Shown: in pieces, positions 22,790 through 29,997 of the stretch
Layout of the letters: every line of letters starts with the position of its first letter
Position numbering within the stretch: the first letter of the stretch is position 1
DNA from: Deltaproteobacteria bacterium
Lineage (GTDB): Bacteria; Myxococcota_A; UBA9160; UBA4427
Length of the DNA: 29,997 nt
Reading direction: 5' to 3'
Assembly: GCA_011051925.1 (NCBI GenBank)
Contig: DRKE01000060.1
Location: 1 to 29,997 of the forward strand
Notes under the pieces: generated by a model
Seen by the model: only the letters and a program-made list of their open reading frames with translations
Told to the model about the DNA's origin: nothing
Databases searched by the model: none
Translations under genes and position numbers: made by a program

Positions 22790-24058
22790 TCACGCGTAGC
22801 GCGTCGGAGCCGCTTCCTGTTTCCCGCCCTGCTCCCGGGCTTCGGCGACGGATTCGCCGAGATCCTTCAGGTAGGTGTCGGCCACCTCGTCATGGGAGGG
22901 TGAGAGCATCAGATGGATGCCGGCGGGCGCCTGGACGACGCCGCTGAACCAGCCGCGATCGTGCATGCCCTTCCAGACGCCGAAGATCGAGAGATCGTCT
23001 CCCTCGGCCGGACCGAAGGCCATCAGTGCGAGCCGTGGATCGCCGTAGACACGCATTCCGAGCGCTTCGACGCCCTGCGTGATCCGGCGCCGGGCCTCGA
23101 GGATCCGGCGGGTCTTTTCCCGATAGCCCTCGACGCCCAGGTAGTGGAGAACGGCCCAGGCCGAAGCGATGGCGCCCCCCGGACGCGTTCCGGCGACGGT
23201 GGGGGTCGTCATCGCCCCCGCCGGCCAGTCGTCGCCCTGGAAGAGCTGATGTCGATGTTGTTCCGCCGAGCGATGCAGGATCGTCGAGGCCCCCTTGGCC
23301 GCATAGCCGTATTTGTGGAGGTCCGCCGAGATCGTGCGAACGCCTTCGACCCGGAAATCCCATTCGGGAATCGCGACCCCCTCGCGTTCGGCAAAGGGAT
23401 TCAGGTATCCACCGACACAGGCATCGACGTGCAGCCAGATGTCGTGCTCCCGGGCCACTTCGGCTATGGCGGGGATCGGATCGACCAGGCCATAGGGAAA
23501 ACAGGGCGCCGAGCCGACGAGCATGAGGGTGCGCTCGTCGATGGCGGCGCGCATGGCGTCGGGATCGGCCAGGAAGTCGCTCGTCACCTCGATGCGACGG
23601 ATCTCAAGACCGAGATAATGGGCCGCCTTGTCGAAGGCCAGGTGGGCCGTTCGCGGCAGGACGATGGAGGCACCCCGGACGTCCATGCCCTTCGCCGCGG
23701 CCGCATCACGACAGGATTTCACGGCGAGGATGATGCTCTCGGTGCCGCCCGAGGTCATGTTTCCGGCGCCGGTCTCCGGCCCCTCCTCGGGGCAATGCAA
23801 CAGGTCCAGCGCGATCCCGACCACGTCTTCTTCCATCTGGCGGAGACTCGGAAAGGCCGCAGGCCCGAGCGCGTTTTCGGACTGATAGAGCGCGTAGGCC
23901 TCCTTGGCGACCGAGATGACATCGTCGCCCGGATGGAAGACGTAGACAGCGGATTTCTTGTTGCGCCAGTCGACGTCGTTCGCACCGAGCGCGCCGAGTC
24001 GTTCCTGAAGGCGGGGCCAGGTCTCGCCCTGTTCGGGCAGTCGGGTTCGCTCGGTCAT
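22790..24058 (-). CDS. Sphingosine-1-phosphate lyase-like PLP decarboxylase/lyase
   Basis: The 422-residue group II PLP enzyme has NMTSGGTESI (100-109), the cofactor-stacking and Asp block LHVDACVGGY (209-218, Asp212), and the PLP lysine in SADLHKYGYAAKG (Lys249). These match sphingosine-1-phosphate lyases better than glutamate or aromatic decarboxylases. Those enzymes split a phosphorylated long-chain base to a fatty aldehyde and phosphoethanolamine. No N-terminal TM is present, unlike eukaryotic enzymes. I chose ATG 24058 for the GAGGAGAG site 7 nt upstream; ATG 24103 would add 15 residues. It follows the MDR gene by 93 nt on the same strand. The precise substrate is inference from family. 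Confidence 0.87.
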   Translation of the reverse strand: MTERTRLPEQGETWPRLQERLGALGANDVDWRNKKSAVYVFHPGDDVISVAKEAYALYQSENALGPAAFPSLRQMEEDVVGIALDLLHCPEEGPETGAGNMTSGGTESIILAVKSCRDAAAAKGMDVRGASIVLPRTAHLAFDKAAHYLGLEIRRIEVTSDFLADPDAMRAAIDERTLMLVGSAPCFPYGLVDPIPAIAEVAREHDIWLHVDACVGGYLNPFAEREGVAIPEWDFRVEGVRTISADLHKYGYAAKGASTILHRSAEQHRHQLFQGDDWPAGAMTTPTVAGTRPGGAIASAWAVLHYLGVEGYREKTRRILEARRRITQGVEALGMRVYGDPRLALMAFGPAEGDDLSIFGVWKGMHDRGWFSGVVQAPAGIHLMLSPSHDEVADTYLKDLGESVAEAREQGGKQEAAPTRYA

Positions 24059-24151
24059 CTCGATCTCTCCTCGATTCCGCCCCGCCACCGGAATTCCGGT
24101 CATGGACGGGAAGGGACGGGCCTCGCGGTCCGTCCGGAAGCCGGGTCCCCG

Positions 24152-25312
24152 TCAGGGAATCAGCGATTGGACGGCCTCGGGCATCTCCTCCGCGACGCGG
24201 ATGATCGGGATCCCCGTCTGCCGGTTGGCCTGCATCTCCGCCATCGCCCGGGGCAGATCCTCGAAGGAGTAGATCTCGTGATGGATCGTCGGCTTGAAGA
24301 CCCGGCCATAGAGCGATGTCGCGGCTTCGATCCCGATCAACGTCTCATAGTGGGTGTGGTCGAGGGTGATCTGCTTGGTCGAGGCGCCGGCCGAGTTGTA
24401 GGTCACCATCGTGCCCAGCTGCCAACCGGCCGAGACGTTCACGCCGGCCCTGGCCGCCGCGGTGATCCCGGCGTCGAAGACGGGGCCCCGCAGCAGATCG
24501 CAGACGATGTGCATGCCGGCGCCCTCCGTCAGTCGTTTGACTTCCTTGCCGAAGGCCTTCACGTCGGCGCGATCCGCGAATCGATTGAACTGCTTCTGGT
24601 CGATTCCGACGATGCCCAGGTCTTCGAGGGCGGCGCGGCGTTCCGGGCTGCCGGAGCAGAAGAATGCGTTGTGGCCGCGATGCCTGGCCAACATCAGGAA
24701 GAGTTCCGAAACGCCGCCACCGAAGCCGAGGACGTTCATCGTCGCCTGGCGCTCCTGGCTGACCTTGACCCGGAAGATCCCCTCGGCCCGACGCCAGAGG
24801 TGATAGGCGGTCGGCGCGCGCAGGGGCAGCGCGCCGATCTCCCACAGATTCAGGCCGCACTCGAGGGGCGCGCGGACGAGCTGCCATTCGCCGACGACGG
24901 CTTCTTCGGCATACCAGCCGATCGAGTCGGGCTGATCGTAGGCCCAGATGCGAAGGGGATAGCCATTGGGATCGGGCGCTCCGTTGCAATGGGTGAGGAC
25001 GATGTCGCCGACCTTGAAGCGGGTCACGTCGGCCCCGACCTCCGTCACTTCACCCACGGCGGAGTTGCCCGGATAGATCTTGCCACCCCGCATGTCCGTG
25101 ATGTTCACGGTATCCGCGAGGGCCGCGTGGGCGATGTTGTGCTCCGCGGAAACGACCAGGATGCGGATCTTCACGTCATGGGGCTTCACGTCCGGCAGCT
25201 CGAGTTCGTCGAGCGCCACGATGCTCGCGATGTCGACCCGGTCGAGATCGTCGTCGACGCGGGCTCGTTCCCGCGCGATGGCGTCCGCGGTGATGGCATA
25301 GGCTCGGGGCAT
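24152..25312 (-). CDS. MDR-superfamily NAD(P)H oxidoreductase
   Basis: The 386-residue medium-chain dehydrogenase/reductase has a GroES-like N-terminus (GNSAVGEVTEVGADVTRFKVGDIVLTHCN) and a Rossmann core (NVLGFGGGVSELFL). The segment IVLTHCN...RIWAYD followed by WYAEEAVV resembles crotonyl-CoA reductase-like MDR enzymes, though their diagnostic residues cannot be checked here. The four-Cys structural zinc motif of alcohol dehydrogenases is absent, which fits a zinc-free reductase. ATG 25312 follows GAGG and AGGAGAG. It is upstream of the lyase gene on the same strand, so it may reduce or oxidise a product of that enzyme, such as an enal; that is speculation. Confidence 0.82.
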   Translation of the reverse strand: MPRAYAITADAIARERARVDDDLDRVDIASIVALDELELPDVKPHDVKIRILVVSAEHNIAHAALADTVNITDMRGGKIYPGNSAVGEVTEVGADVTRFKVGDIVLTHCNGAPDPNGYPLRIWAYDQPDSIGWYAEEAVVGEWQLVRAPLECGLNLWEIGALPLRAPTAYHLWRRAEGIFRVKVSQERQATMNVLGFGGGVSELFLMLARHRGHNAFFCSGSPERRAALEDLGIVGIDQKQFNRFADRADVKAFGKEVKRLTEGAGMHIVCDLLRGPVFDAGITAAARAGVNVSAGWQLGTMVTYNSAGASTKQITLDHTHYETLIGIEAATSLYGRVFKPTIHHEIYSFEDLPRAMAEMQANRQTGIPIIRVAEEMPEAVQSLIP

Positions 25313-25480
25313 GGGGACCTCTTCTCTCCTGCTTCGGTGGACGGGGGAGAATAGCCAGCCGATCCGGCGCGCGCCGGTCGGGATCCGGGTCGGGGGACGA
25401 CCTTTCCGGCAGCGGTTTTCACGCTGCGCGCCGGCGGCTCGGCCGCCAACGCGACCGCTCCCGTGTCCCGCCGCCAGCGT

Positions 25481-25528
25481 CTCCGGTGGAGTTCAGCGGA
25501 AAGCGTTATGCTCCGAAGAGTTCAGCGG
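25481..25528 (+). repeat. Direct repeat ahead of the small secreted protein
   Basis: GAGTTCAGCGG occurs at 25489-25499 and again at 25518-25528, each preceded by CTCCG within 2-3 nt. The 29-nt period places copies on either side of a possible -10 box, TATGCT (25507-25512). This is the layout of an operator, though chance duplication of 11 bases in local sequence is possible. Confidence 0.35.
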
Positions 25529-25558
25529 GCCGTGTCCGGCCCATCTCGGGGGGGAATG

Positions 25559-25981
25559 ATGAACGAGATCCGACGGCGGTGGGGAGAAGGCCCTGGGTTC
25601 CGCAGGCGAGCGGGGTTGCGGGGGCTGGGGGGTGCCGCGACGGTCGTCCTGCTCATCCTGGGCCTGGGGCGATCCGCCCACGCCGATGAAGACGTCCACG
25701 AGATCGTCTGGGGGCATCAGCGGCCCGATTCCGTCCGGGCTTTCGTGCTCTACGTCGCGCCCCAGCCGGGGGCGGTCGCGCAGGCACGCCGGGTCGAGGT
25801 CGGCCGGCCGAGCGGCGAGGACATCGGCTACATGCAGCTCTATTCGGCCTTCGTCTCGATCGGACCGGAAGAATACGTCGCGGTCGCCGCGATCGGCCGC
25901 AACGGCCTGATGAGCCCGCTCTCGAGCTGGCGGCAGGCGAAGCCGAGCCAGCCCGGCCAACCCGTCGTCGTCGAACCCTGA
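25559..25981 (+). CDS. Small secreted protein with one Fn3-like domain
   Basis: The 140-residue protein has a signal peptide with a charged start, a hydrophobic core (~24-36) and cleavage after SAHA (Ala42). The rest is a single ~80-residue beta-rich domain. It shares order and spacing with the first domain of the protein at 8957-10060: E-I-x-W-x-H near the start, an x-V-R strand, A-x-x-A-I-G-x-x-G and S-P-L-S-[SN]-x-R at the end. No enzyme motif, Cys pair or anchor is visible. The start is ATG 25559 (or ATG 25556), after a run of seven G. It lies 22 nt before the M23 gene and may be co-transcribed. Function is unknown, probably extracellular binding. Confidence 0.72.
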   Translation: MNEIRRRWGEGPGFRRRAGLRGLGGAATVVLLILGLGRSAHADEDVHEIVWGHQRPDSVRAFVLYVAPQPGAVAQARRVEVGRPSGEDIGYMQLYSAFVSIGPEEYVAVAAIGRNGLMSPLSSWRQAKPSQPGQPVVVEP

Positions 25982-26003
25982 CGCGACCCCGGAACGATCG
26001 ATC

Positions 26004-26786
26004 GTGCCAGCAGGATCCCAGGGGGTGCCAACCCGCCGGACGGGTCGCAGCGACCCGCCTCGACGATCCGCGGTCGCGCTGATCCTCGTCTTCCTGACGG
26101 CCTCGTTCCTGGCCGGCGCCTGCGCGGGAGGAGGGGGGCCTTCGAGACCCTCCGGACCCGGGGTGATCCATCATGTCGAGCCGGGAGAGAACCTCTATCG
26201 GATCGGCCTCCGCTATGGCATCCCGGCCCGGGAGATCGCCCGGGCCAACCGGATCCGGGACGTCACGAAACTCCGGGTCGGTCAGCGGCTCTTCATTCCC
26301 GGCGCGCGCCGGCGCATGCGGGCCGGTGAACATGAACTCGCGCGGTCGCGGACGGCCCCCGCCGACCGGGCCGACGGATCCGGGCGACCCGCACGGCGCA
26401 CGGCGCGTGTGCAGACCTCACTCCGATTCGCCTGGCCGGTTCGTGGTCGCCTGAGTTCGCGGTTCGGGATGCGAAGGGGCCATCCGCACGAGGGCATCGA
26501 CGTCGCGGCGAAGCGGGGAACCCCGATCTTCGCCTCCGAGGCGGGGCGTGTCATCCATGCGGGACGACTCGGCGGCTATGGCAAGGTCGTCATCGTGAAA
26601 CACGCCGGCGCCTACCGGACGGTCTATGCCCATGCGAGCAGGCTGCTCGTTCGCAAGGGGGACTTCGTCGAGCGGGGCCAGAAGATCGCCCTCGTCGGGT
26701 CGACCGGCCGGGCCACGGGGCCCCATGTCCATTTCGAGATCCGCCAATCGGAGACCCCGCGCAATCCGCTGGGCTATCTGCCCTGA
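26004..26786 (+). CDS. NlpD-like lipoprotein, LysM plus M23 peptidase
   Basis: The 260-residue envelope protein has a lipoprotein signal with the box L-A-G-A-C (Cys40), a LysM domain (~54-99, VEPGENLYRIGLRYGI) and an M23 domain (~142-254). Zinc ligands are visible: His162 and Asp166 in H-E-G-I-D, and His241/His243 in GPHVHFE. All ligands are present, so it may be an active endopeptidase rather than an activator like NlpD, whose M23 site is degenerate. It would hydrolyse peptidoglycan cross-links during growth or division. Starts: GTG 26004 (GGAAC upstream) or GTG 26025. It converges on the GGDEF-EAL gene. Confidence 0.88.
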   Translation: MPAGSQGVPTRRTGRSDPPRRSAVALILVFLTASFLAGACAGGGGPSRPSGPGVIHHVEPGENLYRIGLRYGIPAREIARANRIRDVTKLRVGQRLFIPGARRRMRAGEHELARSRTAPADRADGSGRPARRTARVQTSLRFAWPVRGRLSSRFGMRRGHPHEGIDVAAKRGTPIFASEAGRVIHAGRLGGYGKVVIVKHAGAYRTVYAHASRLLVRKGDFVERGQKIALVGSTGRATGPHVHFEIRQSETPRNPLGYLP

Positions 26787-26801
26787 GGCCGGCTCGTCTT
26801 T

Positions 26802-26860
26802 CTCGGTCCCGGTCCGGAAGAGACCGGAAGAACAGGCAGCCGGCCTGCGCCGGGACCGAG
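26802..26860. terminator. Inverted repeat between convergent genes, possible bidirectional terminator
   Basis: CTCGGTCCCGG (26802-26812) is perfectly complementary to CCGGGACCGAG (26850-26860), giving an 11-bp stem. A second pair, GCCGGCTCG (from 26789) and CGAGCCGGC (to 26867), flanks it. The loop contains a smaller hairpin, CAGGC...GCCTG. No U-run is present, but placement between two converging genes fits transcript ends on both strands. Confidence 0.45.
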
Positions 26861-26864
26861 CCGG

Positions 26865-28946
26865 CTAGGTCAGCTCGAGCTTCTCCCGAAAGGCCTGGGC
26901 CGGGATCGCGGCCGAGAAGAAGAACCCCTGCATCTCGTGGCATCCCTGCGACGAAAGGAACTCGGCCTGATCGGCATGGGACACGCCCTCCGCGATCGGA
27001 TGCAGCGAGAGGTCCCGGGCCATGCGGATGACGTTGGCCAGCAGCGTGCTCCCGTCGCCGTCGGGCGCCACGGTCTCGATCAGCCGCCGATCGAGCTTGA
27101 GGACGTCGATCGGCTGGCTCATCAGGACCGCCAGGGCGGAATAGCCCTTGCCGAAGTCGTCGAGGACGATCCGGACGCCCATGCGACGGAGTTCCTCGAG
27201 GGAATGACCGATCCGGGGATCGTCGCGAAGCAGCAGGCTTTCCGTGATCTCGAGGTCGAGCATCTCGGGAGGCAGACCGGCTCGCTTGAGGGACTCGACG
27301 ACGGTCGTGAAGACATCCCCCTGCTCGAATTGCAGGGGAGAGACGTTCACGGACAGCCGACACGGGACTTCCCGCGCCGAAGCCCAGTAGGCCGCTTCCT
27401 GACAGGCATGCTGAAGGGCCCAGCGGCCGAGTTCCGAGATGAACCCCGTATCCTCGGCAATCCGGATGACCTCGGCGGGATGGACGCGACCGAGGGTCGG
27501 AGAAGACCAGCGCAGGAGGGCCTCGGCACCGACGACCTCGCCCGTCCGATAGTCGATGCGCGGCTGGTAGTGGAGCTCGATCTCCTCGCGATCGAGGGCG
27601 CCGCGAAGTTCGTGTTCGAGGGAGAGCCGGCGGACCGCGCCATCCTCCATCGATTGGGTGAAGAAACGATATCCGCCCCCGCCCCCCTTGGCCGCGTAGA
27701 GCGCCGCGTCGGCGCGTTTCCGCAGTTCGTTGGGCGTCTCGCCATCGCCGGGGTAGACGGCGATCCCCAGGCTGGCGGACGGCGTGAGCAGCTGCCCCTG
27801 GATCTCGACCGGCTCGGCCACGACCTTGAGGATCCGGGAAGCCACGAGTTCGGCGTCCGCATGCCCATGGATCCCGGACAGCAGGACCGTGAATTCGTCG
27901 CCGCCCAGTCGCGAGACCCGGGCTTCGGGAGACGAGACGTCGTGGTCCAGACAGACGACGTCGTCCACGCGGACGACATCCGACAGGCGTGCCGAGATCA
28001 CGCGAAGGAGCTGGTCTCCGGCCTCGTGGCCGAGGGTATCGTTGATCAGCTTGAAGCGATCGAGATCGATGTAGAGAAGCGCGAGCTGCTCACGCTCCCG
28101 CTTGGCCCGCGCCAGGGCGGTCGCCAGGCAGTCGTCGAAATAGCGGCGATTGCCGAGTCCCGTCAGATCGTCGATGCGCGAGCGCGCTTCGGCTTCGGCC
28201 AGACGCTGCATGTGATCGGTCGTGTCCTCGCAGACGGCGAAGACCCGCGACGAACTTCCGCCGTCGAGGGCGCCGAAGGCGCGTCCGCGCACCCGGAAAT
28301 GTCGCTGATGTCCGTTGGCGTCGGTCAGCCGGATCTGCACGCAGAAGGGCGTGCCGCTCCGTGCCGCCTCGAAGAGCGTCCCGGCGAAGAGGGCGCGATC
28401 GTCGGTGTGGATGCAGTCGAGCAGGGGACTCGGCGCCATCGCGTCGGTCTCGGCGTCATGGCCGATGATCCGCCGCAGCTGACGCGAAGGGCGGAACGTG
28501 CCCGTCGCCGGCCGGAAATCGAAGTAGACGAGATCCATCGTCGACTCGAGTCGCTGGAGCGTGACGGCCGAGGATTTCAGTTCCTCGAAGCGCTGCCAGC
28601 GTTTCAGGACGGTCAGGATGTGTTCGGGAAGCGCCGTGAGCGCCAGGGAAGCCGGCAGGAGTTCGAAGACGTGGTCGTCGACCGCCGGATGCGCATTCTC
28701 GCTCTCCGCCGTGTGGTAGACGACCGCCGGCGCATGGGGATAGGCATCGGAGATCTTCGTACAGGTCGATGCGAGCTGGGGCCCGCCGCTTCCGGGCAGC
28801 ATCAGGATCACCTGGGGCGGCTCGGTCGAGAAATCGAGATCGTGGACCGCGAATCCGGCCGACTCGAGGAAGCCCGCCACCTCGACGACCCGCGTCTCGT
28901 CGGCGGCACTCCAGATCGCCAGATCGACCTTTCGCTGTTCCGTCAT
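26865..28946 (-). CDS. PAS-GGDEF-EAL cyclic di-GMP protein
   Basis: The 693-residue soluble protein has an N-terminal ~115-residue region resembling a degenerate receiver, a PAS-like region (~125-245), GGDEF (~258-430) and EAL (~440-690). The cyclase motif RLGGDEF (346-352) is intact. The inhibitory RxxD site is not at the usual place, and ~14 extra residues precede the motif. The phosphodiesterase side keeps EALLRW (475-480), NVSPLQF, EITES, DDFGKGYSAL, the KLD Lys and AEGV, so both activities are possible. It would tune c-di-GMP, which commonly controls EPS production. ATG 28946 is preceded by GGGGGCAGG. Confidence 0.92.
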   Translation of the reverse strand: MTEQRKVDLAIWSAADETRVVEVAGFLESAGFAVHDLDFSTEPPQVILMLPGSGGPQLASTCTKISDAYPHAPAVVYHTAESENAHPAVDDHVFELLPASLALTALPEHILTVLKRWQRFEELKSSAVTLQRLESTMDLVYFDFRPATGTFRPSRQLRRIIGHDAETDAMAPSPLLDCIHTDDRALFAGTLFEAARSGTPFCVQIRLTDANGHQRHFRVRGRAFGALDGGSSSRVFAVCEDTTDHMQRLAEAEARSRIDDLTGLGNRRYFDDCLATALARAKREREQLALLYIDLDRFKLINDTLGHEAGDQLLRVISARLSDVVRVDDVVCLDHDVSSPEARVSRLGGDEFTVLLSGIHGHADAELVASRILKVVAEPVEIQGQLLTPSASLGIAVYPGDGETPNELRKRADAALYAAKGGGGGYRFFTQSMEDGAVRRLSLEHELRGALDREEIELHYQPRIDYRTGEVVGAEALLRWSSPTLGRVHPAEVIRIAEDTGFISELGRWALQHACQEAAYWASAREVPCRLSVNVSPLQFEQGDVFTTVVESLKRAGLPPEMLDLEITESLLLRDDPRIGHSLEELRRMGVRIVLDDFGKGYSALAVLMSQPIDVLKLDRRLIETVAPDGDGSTLLANVIRMARDLSLHPIAEGVSHADQAEFLSSQGCHEMQGFFFSAAIPAQAFREKLELT

Positions 28947-29201
28947 CCTGCCCCCACGACGCCGACCGGACCGGCCGGCATCCACGAACGCCGGCCGCCG
29001 GCGAAACGGACGCCGTTCCCGGTTCTATCGGCCATTCCCGACGTCTGGCTGTATAGGCGCGAGGCGCACGGACCCAGAAAACAGCGCGCCGCTCGTTCCG
29101 GGTCCGATCGGGACGAGACGACTGCAGCGGCGCTGCGCGTGGATTGCGCATGATCCGATCCCGCTCGGACGCGACGCGGCCGCCCGTGGGGCCCCCTCTG
29201 C

Positions 29202-29207
29202 TAGACT
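29202..29207 (+). promoter_or_regulatory. Candidate -10 box for the tRNA gene
   Basis: TAGACT lies 8 nt before the mature tRNA 5' end, a usual distance for a tRNA with a very short leader. No -35 match is visible at 16-18 nt. Confidence 0.25.
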
Positions 29208-29215
29208 CCGTGCCA

Positions 29216-29291
29216 GCCCCCGTAGCTCAGAGGATAGAGCGTCGGTTTCCTAAACCGTGCGTCGCAGGTTCGAGTCCTGCCGGGGGCGCCA
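29216..29291 (+). tRNA. tRNA-Arg (anticodon CCU)
   Basis: The 76-nt gene folds as a standard cloverleaf. The acceptor stem GCCCCCG pairs with CGGGGGC (29281-29287), and the D-stem GCTC pairs with GAGC. The anticodon loop TTCCTAA carries CCT at 29249-29251, reading the Arg codon AGG. The T-arm is GCAGG-TTCGAGT-CCTGC. The discriminator is G and the 3' CCA is encoded. The bottom anticodon-stem pair may be mismatched (T29242 with T29258). No integrase or attachment-site duplication is seen in the remaining 700 nt. Confidence 0.95.
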
Positions 29292-29497
29292 GGTCGTTCG
29301 GGTCCATACCGGAGAGGGCGTGACGTGGACCACAAGGGGCCGGCCCGGCGCGACCCTGTGACGACGATCATCCCAGCGTGTAGCTGCCCTTCCGAAGCAG
29401 GGCTGGACCCTTTGCCGGGATCGCCCATGCCGGGGGAGAGCGCGAACCCGGGGCGGCCGCCACTCTTGCCCGGCGATCATGATGGGAGGGAATCGAC

Positions 29498-29997
29498 ATG
29501 GATTTTCGACTCGCTGCTTTCCGGGGACCGCGTCGTCGGCTGATCGATCTCGGCTTCCGGCCCGGGACGCAGATCAAGCTGCCGGTCATCCTGCTCCTGG
29601 TGTCGACCGGATTCGCTCTCCTCTTTCTCGGGCACACGCGGAAGGCCTGGGGTGCCCTCGTCGAGATCGGCCTCGAGGATCCCTGGCTGCGGGCCTTCGC
29701 CGGGGAGATCCAGCACGACTATTTCGTCGTTTCCATCGCGATCGCTTTCGCCTACGCGATCGCCGTGGCGGGGATCTGCCTTGCCGGCACGCATCGCGTC
29801 TTCGGTCCGATCGTCGCCTTCGAGCGGCATCTCAAAGCCCTCAAGCGGGGCGACTACACGTCTCGTGTCCGACTGCGCGCGGGCCATCCGCTGTCGGGAG
29901 TCGCGGCCGATCTGAACGAGCTCGGCGAGATCTTGAGGCGGGGCGGCAACGAGCGGGCCATCGAAGGTGCTTCCCCGCGCCTGGCCGAGGCGGCCCC
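29498..29997 (+). CDS. Two-TM HAMP-like signalling protein (3' end outside window)
   Basis: This is the first 166 codons of an open frame that runs off the right edge. The protein begins MDFRLAAFRG and has TM1 at ~28-45 (KLPVILLLVSTGFALLFLG), a short external loop of ~35 residues and TM2 at ~77-95 (VSIAIAFAYAIAVAGICL). A cytoplasmic segment THRVFGPIVAFERHLKALKRGDY follows, which is the typical start of a HAMP linker. Such stubs feed into histidine kinases, chemoreceptors or cyclases, or end as small two-TM HAMP proteins; the output domain is not visible. GGGAGG (29484-29489) precedes ATG 29498 by 8 nt. It is separated from the tRNA by ~206 nt with no gene. Confidence 0.7.
   Translation, partial: MDFRLAAFRGPRRRLIDLGFRPGTQIKLPVILLLVSTGFALLFLGHTRKAWGALVEIGLEDPWLRAFAGEIQHDYFVVSIAIAFAYAIAVAGICLAGTHRVFGPIVAFERHLKALKRGDYTSRVRLRAGHPLSGVAADLNELGEILRRGGNERAIEGASPRLAEAA

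Noticed and set aside
22913..25354. 813-codon plus-strand open frame opposite the lyase and MDR genes
   Set aside because: The minus-strand genes have catalytic motifs and good ribosome sites; the plus frame has neither.
29216..29291. tRNA-Arg as an integration site for a mobile element
   Set aside because: No integrase, direct repeat of the tRNA 3' end or change in composition is seen in the ~700 nt downstream.

Overview
The window is about 30 kb of GC-rich (roughly two-thirds G+C), gene-dense chromosomal DNA from a Gram-negative bacterium. It has frequent GTG/TTG starts, many 1-13 nt gene overlaps, a Tat-exported oxidoreductase, a lipoprotein peptidoglycan hydrolase and an exosortase/EpsI-type exopolysaccharide (EPS) locus. 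The style fits a 'deltaproteobacterial' lineage (Myxococcota, Desulfobacterota or a relative). That placement is a low-confidence inference, because no rRNA or ribosomal protein is present. I saw no insertion sequence, phage gene, integrase or CRISPR array.

Region 1 (1-7434, + strand) is an EPS assembly locus. It starts with the end of an SGNH hydrolase, then a GT2-GtrA fusion and UDP-glucuronate decarboxylase (UDP-xylose synthesis). A tight five-gene unit follows: a CpsD-like tyrosine kinase, a Wzz/GumC-like chain-length protein, an exosortase-like membrane protein, EpsI (DUF3485) and a 4'-phosphopantetheinyl transferase. The exosortase-like protein aligns with the family core but has Asp where the catalytic Cys belongs, and its Arg and His are also missing. 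It lies in the same frame as the Wzz protein, separated from it only by one TGA.

Region 2 (7445-11270, - strand) holds a Tat-exported aldo/keto reductase with two 4Fe-4S motifs, a secreted two-domain protein and a GT2 glycosyltransferase. A perfect 14-bp palindrome lies upstream of the secreted protein.

Region 3 (11762-19041, + strand) is a single seven-gene, translationally coupled operon: a Wzx-type flippase and a nucleotide-sugar cassette. The cassette has an RmlC-like epimerase, a DUF4910 M28-like zinc hydrolase, an extended SDR, a sugar C-methyltransferase, a glucose-1-phosphate cytidylyltransferase and a PIG-L deacetylase. No NDP-glucose 4,6-dehydratase is visible. The cassette looks like a route to a CDP-linked, C-methylated or acyl-modified sugar whose chemistry I cannot assign.

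Region 4 (19075-25312) holds an SDR lacking the active-site Lys, an unrecognised protein carrying two copies of a Cys-containing domain, and a membrane-anchored SGNH protein that overlaps it tail to tail by 94 nt. A sphingosine-1-phosphate-lyase-like PLP enzyme and an MDR oxidoreductase follow, probably in one operon.

Region 5 (25559-29997) holds a small secreted protein homologous to the first domain of the Region 2 secreted protein, a LysM-M23 lipoprotein, a GGDEF-EAL protein, tRNA-Arg(CCU), and the start of a two-TM HAMP-like protein that runs off the window.
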